This document shows, one piece after another, positions 1-5,032 of a stretch of 8,035 nucleotides of DNA (position 1 is its first letter; the number at the start of each line of letters is the position of its first letter). The stretch lies in the NCBI GenBank assembly GCA_946886065.1, contig CAMPHU010000208.1, positions 1 through 8,035 on the forward strand, written 5' to 3'. The position numbers were made by a program, and so were the translations under genes. The notes beneath the pieces were generated by a model. That model was given only the letters and a program-made list of their open reading frames with translations, was not told the DNA's origin and made no database searches. The stretch comes from an uncultured Massilia sp. (lineage in GTDB: Bacteria; Pseudomonadota; Gammaproteobacteria; Burkholderiales; Burkholderiaceae).

Positions 1-984
1 TACTACCGCCACAACGGCGCCGGCGAGATGCTGGTGTTCTCGGCGGCCGACTTCGAGGACTTCCTGGAGCCGCGCCCCGACCTGGCGGCCGGCATGGAGG
101 ACGAGCTGGAGAAGGTGGTGCGCCACCTGGTCGCCAACCGCTGGCCCTTCCGCCTGCACGCCACCTACGACGAATCGATCTCGCGCATGCTGGACGTGTT
201 CGAGAAGGTCGACCGCGACATTCCCTTCGACGGCCTGCACTGGATGTTCGACCACTGCGAGACCATCACCCCGCGCAACATCGACCGCGTGAAGGCGCTG
301 GGCGGCGGCATCGCGATCCAGCACCGGATGGCCTTCCAGGGCGAGTACTTCGTCGACCGCTACGGGGCCGAGGCCGCGCGCGCCACGCCCCCGGTCAAGC
401 GCATGCTGGAGACCGGCGTGCCGGTCGGCGCCGGCACCGACGCCACCCGCGTGGCCAGCTACAACCCGTGGACGGCGCTGTACTGGCTGGTATCGGGACG
501 CACCGTCGGCGGCCTGCCGCTGTACGGCAGCGCCGGCCACCTGCCGCGCAGCGTGGCGCTGGAACTGTGGACCACGGGCAGCGCCTGGTTCTCGAACGAA
601 CAGGGCAAGAAGGGCAAGATCCAGGCAGGCATGCTGGCCGACCTGGCCGTGCTCTCGGCGGACTTCTTCAGCGTCGAGGAGGAAGCGATCAAGTCGATCG
701 AATCGGTGCTGACCGTGGTCGGCGGCCAGATCGTCTACGGCGCGGCCGAATTCACGGCGCTCGGGCCGCCGCCGCTGCCGGTGCTGCCGGAATGGTCGCC
801 GGTGCAGAAGGTGCCGGGCCATTACAGGAAAGCGGCGCCTGCGGCCCAGGCGCTGGTTCACCAGTGCCGCGGCGCCTGCGGCGTGCACGCGCACGAGCAC
901 GACCGCGCCCGCCGTTCGAATATGCCGGTGTCCGATTTCAGCGGCTTCTGGGGCGCGCTGGGCTGCAGCTGCTTCGCGTTCTGA
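1..984 (+). CDS. YtcJ-like amidohydrolase, C-terminal part (5' end off the window)
   Basis: The reading frame is open from base 1, so the start lies upstream and about 327 C-terminal residues are visible. YtcJ-like (amidohydrolase family 3) enzymes usually run to 530-640 residues, so roughly half is missing. Numbering from the Met codon at base 28, visible metal-site candidates are H44 (LHATYDES), H76 in DHCETI, and D138 in GAGTDA, the usual late aspartate of the amidohydrolase barrel. The end of the barrel is followed by the small beta-sandwich typical of the superfamily (KIQAGMLADLAVLS, then GGQIVYG). The family hydrolyses C-N or related bonds with one or two bound metals; the substrate cannot be read from sequence. 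After the enzyme core there is a Cys/His-rich tail (C280, C284, H287, H289, H291) and a final GCSCFAF. The stop at 982-984 is one base before the next gene's ATG, so the two are probably co-translated. Confidence 0.9.
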   Translation, partial: YYRHNGAGEMLVFSAADFEDFLEPRPDLAAGMEDELEKVVRHLVANRWPFRLHATYDESISRMLDVFEKVDRDIPFDGLHWMFDHCETITPRNIDRVKALGGGIAIQHRMAFQGEYFVDRYGAEAARATPPVKRMLETGVPVGAGTDATRVASYNPWTALYWLVSGRTVGGLPLYGSAGHLPRSVALELWTTGSAWFSNEQGKKGKIQAGMLADLAVLSADFFSVEEEAIKSIESVLTVVGGQIVYGAAEFTALGPPPLPVLPEWSPVQKVPGHYRKAAPAAQALVHQCRGACGVHAHEHDRARRSNMPVSDFSGFWGALGCSCFAF

Positions 985-985
985 C

Positions 986-1666
986 ATGAAGACCCCTCAC
1001 TTCCAGCGCCTGCAGGGCGCCAGCATGGGCCTGCTGGCCGGCTATGTCGACACGCTCGGCTTCATCGCCCTGTTCGGCTTGTTCACGGCCCACGTCACCG
1101 GCAACTTCGTGCTGATCGCGGTGTCGCTGGCCGAACCGGCGCAGACCCCTTCCTTGCTCAAGCTGCTGGCCTTCCCGGCCTTCATCCTGGGCGTGGCCGC
1201 GGCCAGGCTGCTGGTGGCGTCCTGCGAACGGCGCGGCGTGGCGGCCACCAAGCCGGCCTATGCGCTGCAGCTGGTGCTGCTGCTGGGCTTCATGGGCTGC
1301 GGCATGCTGGCCGAACCGGTGGGGAAAAGCGCCGGGACGCTGGCGATGGCGGCCGGCCTGCTGGGCACGATGGCGATGGGCGCGCACAGCGCGGCCAGCA
1401 AGCTCCTGCTGACCGGCCTGGCCCCGACGTCGATGATGACGGGGAACGTCACCCAGCTCGTGATCGACGGCGTCGACTGGCTGCGCGGCGCCGGCGATGC
1501 GGCGACCAGGGCGCGCTGCGGCAAGTTCTTCTGGCCGGTGGCGGCCTTCGCCGCCGGTTGCGCGATGGCGGCCTTCGCCTACCTGGCGGTGGGGTTTGTC
1601 GCACTGGCGGTGCCGGTTGCGATACTATGCTGGCATCTCTGGCTCCCCGACCATGGCGAACAATGA
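986..1666 (+). CDS. YoaK/DUF1275 family membrane protein
   Basis: This 226-residue, strongly hydrophobic protein with about six predicted membrane segments matches the DUF1275/YoaK family in length and pattern. It has the early motif GYVDTLGFIALFGLFTAHVTGN (residues 19-40) and the second-half motif TSMMTGNVTQLVIDG (148-162). These are the two related glycine/asparagine signatures (VTGN at 37-40, MTGN at 151-154) that mark the family's internal repeat. It should sit in the cytoplasmic membrane; members have no well-established biochemical role, and transport is often guessed. The ATG at 986 follows the upstream stop by one base and has no clear Shine-Dalgarno sequence, which fits translational coupling to the amidohydrolase. 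Its own stop overlaps the next start (ATGA at 1663-1666). Confidence 0.88.
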   Translation: MKTPHFQRLQGASMGLLAGYVDTLGFIALFGLFTAHVTGNFVLIAVSLAEPAQTPSLLKLLAFPAFILGVAAARLLVASCERRGVAATKPAYALQLVLLLGFMGCGMLAEPVGKSAGTLAMAAGLLGTMAMGAHSAASKLLLTGLAPTSMMTGNVTQLVIDGVDWLRGAGDAATRARCGKFFWPVAAFAAGCAMAAFAYLAVGFVALAVPVAILCWHLWLPDHGEQ

Positions 1667-2223
1667 ACAAGAACAGGCTGGAAGCCTTCAGCGACGGCGT
1701 GATCGCGATCATCATCACGATCATGGTGCTCGAACTCAAGCCGCCTCACTCCACCGACCTGAGCGACGTGTCCGAGGTGCTGCCGGGCTGGCTGCGCTAT
1801 GCCCTCAGTTTCGTCTACGTGGGCATCTACTGGGTCAACCACCATGCCCTGCTGGACCGGGTGGCGCGGGTCGACGGCAAGGCGCTGTGGGCCAACCTGC
1901 ACCTGCTGTTCTGGATGTCGCTGATTCCCTTCGTGACGGCGTGGGCCGGCGAGCACCCGATGGCCTCGGGGCCGGTCGCCCTGTATGGGGTGGTGCTGAT
2001 GCTGTGTTCGATCGCCTTCATGATCCTGTCCTGGACGCTCAAGGCCGAGCATGCGATGTCCTGGCAGAGCGGCAAGAACCGCATCTCCATCGCGCTGTAT
2101 GCGCTGGCCGTGCTGCTCTCGCTGGTGTACGCGCCGCTGGGCGCCGTCATCCATGTGCTGCTGGCCGTCGTCTGGCTGATGCCCGGCACCAAACTACGGG
2201 AGCAAGGCCATCGTGAAGCGTGA
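1663..2223 (+). CDS. TMEM175-family (DUF1211) potassium channel
   Basis: This 186-residue membrane protein begins with the TMEM175 hallmark RxxxFSDG (R5, F9-S10-D11-G12), followed by a first helix rich in isoleucine (VIAIIITIMVLEL). It also carries the family's tryptophan-asparagine-histidine element WVNHH (residues 57-61) at the end of the second helix. Six membrane segments can be drawn, at roughly 8-25, 44-58, 76-96, 103-124, 140-157 and 158-174. Bacterial members assemble as tetramers and conduct K+; the pore is lined by the first helix, and bulky hydrophobic side chains there act as filter or gate. The frame stays open upstream to a TTG at 1558, but the hallmark helix begins just after the ATG at 1663 and that ATG overlaps the YoaK stop as ATGA, so I start it there. 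Its end overlaps the response regulator by 11 bases. Confidence 0.9.
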   Translation: MNKNRLEAFSDGVIAIIITIMVLELKPPHSTDLSDVSEVLPGWLRYALSFVYVGIYWVNHHALLDRVARVDGKALWANLHLLFWMSLIPFVTAWAGEHPMASGPVALYGVVLMLCSIAFMILSWTLKAEHAMSWQSGKNRISIALYALAVLLSLVYAPLGAVIHVLLAVVWLMPGTKLREQGHREA

Positions 2224-2845
2224 CGGCACACCGATCCGCGTCCTGGTCGCGGACGACCATCCCCTGATGCGCGAAGGTATCGCCGCCGTGATCGGCAGCC
2301 AGCCGGACATGGAGGTGGCCGGCGAGGCCGCCGACGGCGAGGAAGCCGTGGCCGAGTACCGCAGGCTGCGTCCGGACGTGACCCTGATCGACCTGCAGAT
2401 GCCCAAGCTCAACGGCATGGAGACCATCCAGGCCATCCGCGCCGAGTTTCCCGGCGCCTGCCTGGCGATCCTCACCACCTTCCGCGGCGACGCACGCGCC
2501 ATGCAGGCGATCAAGGCGGGCGCCCAGGGCTACCTGCTCAAGAGCGCGCTGCGCAAGGAACTGACCGACGCGGTGCGCCAGCTTGCCGCCGGGCACCGCA
2601 GCATTCCGCCGCAGGTGGCGGCCGAGCTGGCCCAGCACCTGGGCCAGGAGCCGCTCACAGTACGCGAGCTGCAGGTGCTGGAGCTGATCGCGCGCGGCCA
2701 GGCCAACAAGCAGATCGGCGCCGGCCTGGGACTGTCGGAAGACACGGTCAAGGGCCATATGCGCAGCATCATGGACAAGCTGGGCGCCAACAACCGCACC
2801 CACGCGGTGACGATCGGCATCGAACGGGGCTTTCTGGAGGTCTGA
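2213..2845 (+). CDS. NarL/LuxR-type two-component response regulator
   Basis: This 210-residue protein has the classic two-domain NarL layout. The receiver domain (about 8-125) carries acidic residues D14-D15, phospho-acceptor D60 (LIDLQMP), T88 and K110 (LLKS), so all residues needed for phosphorylation are present. The LuxR-type helix-turn-helix (about 147-205) has LTVRELQVLELIARGQANKQIG, then LSEDTVKGHMRSIMDKLGANNRTHAV. It is expected to bind DNA as a phosphorylated dimer. The start is GTG at 2213, inside the end of the TMEM175 gene. GGGAG at 2198-2202 lies ten bases upstream and AAGG at 2204-2207 is closer; no other start codon fits before the receiver's first strand. No sensor kinase gene adjoins it here, so its partner is either upstream of the window or elsewhere. 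Confidence 0.93.
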   Translation: MKRDGTPIRVLVADDHPLMREGIAAVIGSQPDMEVAGEAADGEEAVAEYRRLRPDVTLIDLQMPKLNGMETIQAIRAEFPGACLAILTTFRGDARAMQAIKAGAQGYLLKSALRKELTDAVRQLAAGHRSIPPQVAAELAQHLGQEPLTVRELQVLELIARGQANKQIGAGLGLSEDTVKGHMRSIMDKLGANNRTHAVTIGIERGFLEV

Positions 2846-2859
2846 AGGCGGATCCGACA

Positions 2860-2877
2860 CCCCCACTTTCGTGGGGG
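2860..2877 (+). terminator. GC-rich hairpin after the response regulator gene
   Basis: CCCCCAC (2860-2866), loop TTTC, GTGGGGG (2871-2877) form a perfect 7-bp stem starting 14 bases after the stop codon of the response regulator. The position fits the end of the four-gene transcript. There is no T-run after the stem, so a classical intrinsic terminator is not supported; it may protect the 3' end or assist Rho-dependent termination. The same G-run can pair instead with CCCCCA at 2887-2892. Confidence 0.45.
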
Positions 2878-2925
2878 ATGCTGGTGCCCCCAACTTGTCT
2901 TACCAGCGCGGCTGACACGTTGCAA

Positions 2926-2959
2926 CATTGTGTCCCGAACACACCGTTCGGACACAATG
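2926..2959 (+). promoter_or_regulatory. Near-perfect inverted repeat, candidate operator
   Basis: The left arm CATTGTGTCCCGAAC (2926-2940) and right arm GTTCGGACACAATG (2946-2959) are exact complements over 14 bp apart from one extra C in the left arm, separated by ACACC. The repeat ends where the ribosome-binding site of the AraC-type gene begins (GGAGA, 2959-2963). A dimeric regulator could bind it as DNA, or it could form a hairpin in the mRNA leader next to the ribosome-binding site. AraC-family proteins usually prefer direct repeats, so the binding protein may be a different one. A -35-like CTGACA (2912-2917) lies just upstream, but I see no convincing -10 element. Confidence 0.55.
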
Positions 2960-2969
2960 GAGAAATGAC

Positions 2970-3395
2970 GTGCACACTGCGTTCCCGAACCCGGCCGCCA
3001 GGCCGATCGCCATCCGGCCGGCCGCGCGCCCCGCCGGCGGCCTGCCGGACTGGCAGCTCAGGCGGATCACCGCCTACATCGACGCCAACCTGGGCGCCAC
3101 CCTGCGCACCGGCACCCTGGCCGCCGCCGCGGGGCTGAGCGTGAGCCATTTCACCCGCGCCTTCAAGCACAGCGCCGGCGTGCCGCCGCGCGTCTACGTG
3201 ATCCGGCGCCGCCTGGCGGCAGCCTGCGAGGCGATGCTGGCCTCGCAGGCCCCGCTGACCGTCATCGCCCACGCCCACGGGTTTTGCGACCAGTCGCATT
3301 TCACCCGCACTTTCCACGAAGTAATCGGGGTAGCGCCGCAGGCATGGCGCCGGCGCCAGGAATCGGCTTTGGAATCGGCTTTGGAAGCGACTTAG
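2970..3395 (+). CDS. Small AraC-family transcriptional regulator (DNA-binding domain only)
   Basis: This 141-residue protein consists almost wholly of the AraC-type DNA-binding domain, with two helix-turn-helix units at about 47-70 (TLAAAAGLSVSHFTRAFKHSAG) and 96-119 (LTVIAHAHGFCDQSHFTRTFHEVIG), then the usual ending GVAPQAWRR. The sensing domain of full-length AraC proteins (about 300 residues) is absent; a proline-rich stretch of about 27 residues precedes the domain. I chose GTG at 2970 because GGAGA (2959-2963) stands six bases before it. A TTG at 2928 is in frame but lies inside the inverted repeat, and the ATG at 2965 is out of frame and too close to the ribosome-binding site. Such single-domain regulators resemble SoxS/MarA, whose activity is set by their amount in the cell. 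The C-terminus ESALESALEAT is encoded by a 12-bp tandem repeat. The target genes are unknown; neighbouring dedA is one possibility. Confidence 0.85.
   Translation: MHTAFPNPAARPIAIRPAARPAGGLPDWQLRRITAYIDANLGATLRTGTLAAAAGLSVSHFTRAFKHSAGVPPRVYVIRRRLAAACEAMLASQAPLTVIAHAHGFCDQSHFTRTFHEVIGVAPQAWRRRQESALESALEAT
3359..3394 (+). repeat. 12-bp tandem repeat at the 3' end of the AraC-type gene
   Basis: Two identical copies of GGAATCGGCTTT (3359-3370 and 3371-3382) are followed by a degenerate third, GGAAGCGACTTA (3383-3394). They encode ESAL-ESAL-EAT, and the third copy supplies most of the stop codon. A further echo, ATCGGTTTTGG, follows at 3403-3413. Replication slippage is the likely origin. The unit length is a multiple of three, so copy-number changes keep the frame. 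Confidence 0.7.
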
Positions 3396-3461
3396 CGAAC
3401 AGATCGGTTTTGGCGTGTTGCCGTATGGTGGGCCTGTCGAGACGATCAGGAGCGCCAAGCG

Positions 3462-4064
3462 ATGTTCGATTTCATCACCAAATTCCTCGAATCCAGCGGC
3501 TATCTCGGCGTATTCGCCCTGATGGCGCTCGAAAACGTGTTCCCGCCGATTCCCTCGGAGCTGATCATGCCTTTCGCCGGTTTCGTGGCGGCGCGCGGCG
3601 ACCTGCACGTGGCCGGGGTGCTGATCGCCGGGACCGCGGGGTCGATCGCGGGCGCCTTGCCCTGGTATTACGCGGCCAGGATCTACGGCAAGGAGCGGCT
3701 CGAAAACTTCGCCGACAAGCACGCCCGCTGGATGACGGTCACCCATGGCGAAATCGACCACGCGCTGGAAGCCTTCGAGCGCCATGGGCGCAAGGTGGTG
3801 CTGTTCGGGCGCCTGATCCCCGCGATCCGCACCCTGATCTCGGTGCCGGCCGGCCTGGCCTGCATGCCGCTGGGGCAGTTCCTGCTGTTCTCGACCATCG
3901 GCTCGCTGATCTGGACCGGCATCCTGACCGGCGCCGGCTTCCTTCTGGAGAGCCAGTACGAGCGGGTGGCCGAGTATGTCGATCCGGTATCCAAGGCCAT
4001 CCTGGTCGGGCTGGTGCTCTGGTATGTGTACCGTGTTATCACCTGGAAACCCGCGAAGGCCTGA
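3462..4064 (+). CDS. DedA-family (VTT/SNARE-associated domain) membrane protein
   Basis: At 200 residues this is the normal DedA length. It carries the family signatures in order: E24 with FPPIPSE (residues 27-33), a glycine-rich re-entrant region (AGTAGSIAGALPWYYAARIYG, 56-76), and FGRLIPAIRTLISVPAGLACMP (115-136), which includes the conserved R117, P120, R123 and P-A-G. The family lies in the cytoplasmic membrane and includes undecaprenyl-phosphate and other phospholipid translocases linked to envelope maintenance, proton-motive force and resistance to cationic peptides. The exact lipid substrate here cannot be read from sequence. The ATG at 3462 has AGGAG at 3448-3452, nine bases upstream. 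It stands alone between an AraC-type regulator (66-base gap) and a proline-rich membrane protein (69-base gap). Confidence 0.92.
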   Translation: MFDFITKFLESSGYLGVFALMALENVFPPIPSELIMPFAGFVAARGDLHVAGVLIAGTAGSIAGALPWYYAARIYGKERLENFADKHARWMTVTHGEIDHALEAFERHGRKVVLFGRLIPAIRTLISVPAGLACMPLGQFLLFSTIGSLIWTGILTGAGFLLESQYERVAEYVDPVSKAILVGLVLWYVYRVITWKPAKA

Positions 4065-4099
4065 AATGCTGCGGGACGCGGGTGTTTTCCGGGTTTCGC

Positions 4100-4105
4100 T
4101 ACAAT
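4100..4105 (+). promoter_or_regulatory. Possible -10 element (TACAAT) for the proline-rich membrane protein gene
   Basis: TACAAT lies 28 bases before the ATG at 4134, in the gap after dedA, and differs from the sigma-70 consensus by one base. The region 16-18 bases upstream is GC-rich with no good -35 match, so this is weak evidence for a separate promoter. Confidence 0.35.
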
Positions 4106-4133
4106 CGGCTTGTTCGTACCCAGAAGTCCGTAG

Positions 4134-5006
4134 ATGAAGAGCCAGTTGTTGGAAGATATCGGCGGCAGCCAGCCGCCCCGAGTTCGCAGCAGTGCGGCGC
4201 CGCCGCCCCGGCCCGCACCCGATCCGGTCGCGCGCCCGCGGGTGTGGCGCAGCAGGCAGCCTGTCGCTGCCGAGCCTGCGCCGCCGTTCGAGCCGGCGCC
4301 GCCGTTCGAGTCGCCGACCGAGCCGCATTTTTTCGTGCCGCCGTCGGCGAACGCTTCTTTTTCCAGCCAACAACCCGACCTGGGCATCCATTTTCCCGAC
4401 GAGCCGGTGCCCTGGATGGATCGCTGGGGCCGCAAATTCTTCGGCTGGACAGTGGCGGCCGCCCTGGTGGCGGGCGTAGCCGGGACCGGATGGTGGCTGT
4501 ACGGCGACAGGCAGGTCGAGTCGACGCTGGCGCTGGTTGCCGACCAGACGCCGCCTGCTGCCCCGGCGCCCGCGGCGCCGCCGCCAGCGGCTCCTGTGAC
4601 CGAAGCGCCGACGAAGACGGCGGACATTCCCGTGCCCGAACCTGTTCCGGAAGCGTCTCCGCCGGTCGAGACGCCGCAGCCGGCAGCAGCGGATGTGTCG
4701 ACGGTCGCCGCTGCCGCAGCGGCAGCACCGGTCGCCGCCGCGGCGCCTGCACCGAAGAAGAGACCCGCCGCTCCGGCCGCGCGCCGCCCTGTCGAGAAGC
4801 GCAAGCCCGTCCGCAGCGCCGCCCGCCGCGCGCCGCCGCCGGCACGCGTCGCCGTACAAGCGCCTGCGCCGCGCCCTGAACCGGAACCCGCCGGGAACGC
4901 GCTCGCCGAGACCTTGCGCCAGTGCCGCGCGGCCGGCTATCACGCCACGCTGTGCATCAAGCGCGGCTGCACCGCCACCAAGTTCGGCCTGGCCTGCCGC
5001 GGATGA
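4134..5006 (+). CDS. Unrecognised Pro/Ala-rich single-pass membrane protein with a four-cysteine C-terminus
   Basis: I do not recognise this 290-residue protein. It has four visible parts. Residues 1-95 are a proline-rich, low-complexity N-terminal stretch with a duplicated EPAPPF. Residues 102-123 (FFGWTVAAALVAGVAGTGWWLY) form one membrane helix preceded by R97, R100 and K101, which suggests the N-terminus is in the cytoplasm. Residues 138-255 are a long Ala/Pro linker, at first acidic and then strongly basic (KKRPAAPAARR and similar). The compact last 35 residues contain C264, C274, C279 and C288. This layout resembles proteins that span the periplasm or reach peptidoglycan, such as TonB-like or SPOR-type proteins, but no SPOR or TonB domain is visible. 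The cysteines could form two disulfides in the periplasm. The start at 4134 has only a weak AGAAG at 4122-4126. Reading-frame integrity and clear linker compositional bias support a real gene. Confidence 0.75.
   Translation: MKSQLLEDIGGSQPPRVRSSAAPPPRPAPDPVARPRVWRSRQPVAAEPAPPFEPAPPFESPTEPHFFVPPSANASFSSQQPDLGIHFPDEPVPWMDRWGRKFFGWTVAAALVAGVAGTGWWLYGDRQVESTLALVADQTPPAAPAPAAPPPAAPVTEAPTKTADIPVPEPVPEASPPVETPQPAAADVSTVAAAAAAAPVAAAAPAPKKRPAAPAARRPVEKRKPVRSAARRAPPPARVAVQAPAPRPEPEPAGNALAETLRQCRAAGYHATLCIKRGCTATKFGLACRG
4272..4307 (+). repeat. 18-bp direct tandem duplication
   Basis: GAGCCTGCGCCGCCGTTC (4272-4289) is followed at once by a copy differing at one base (4290-4307). It duplicates EPAPPF inside the proline-rich N-terminal region of the membrane protein and keeps the frame. 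Confidence 0.75.
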
Positions 5007-5032
5007 GCGCTTCCGGGCTCGGTGCCGATCCC

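Noticed and set aside
1558..1662. TTG start that would add 35 residues to the TMEM175 protein
   Set aside because: The added residues overlap YoaK coding sequence and are not membrane-like, whereas the family begins just before RxxxFSDG, as it does from the ATG at 1663.
3683..4804. 373-codon open frame on the - strand
   Set aside because: It is antisense to dedA and the proline-rich gene, with low-complexity Ala/Gly/Thr content and no recognisable fold or ribosome-binding site.
2769..4943. 724-codon open frame on the - strand, opposite four + strand genes
   Set aside because: Its translation is dominated by arginine, glycine and alanine runs with no domain, and it spans the end of the response regulator, the AraC-type gene, dedA and the proline-rich gene, all of which show family motifs or clear gene structure on the + strand. 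Long antisense frames are expected where third positions are GC-rich.
5015..5032. Short hairpin (GGG, TCG, loop GTGC, CGA, CCC) in the convergent gap, as a bidirectional terminator
   Set aside because: It has a mismatched six-pair stem with no T-run on either strand, too weak to call.
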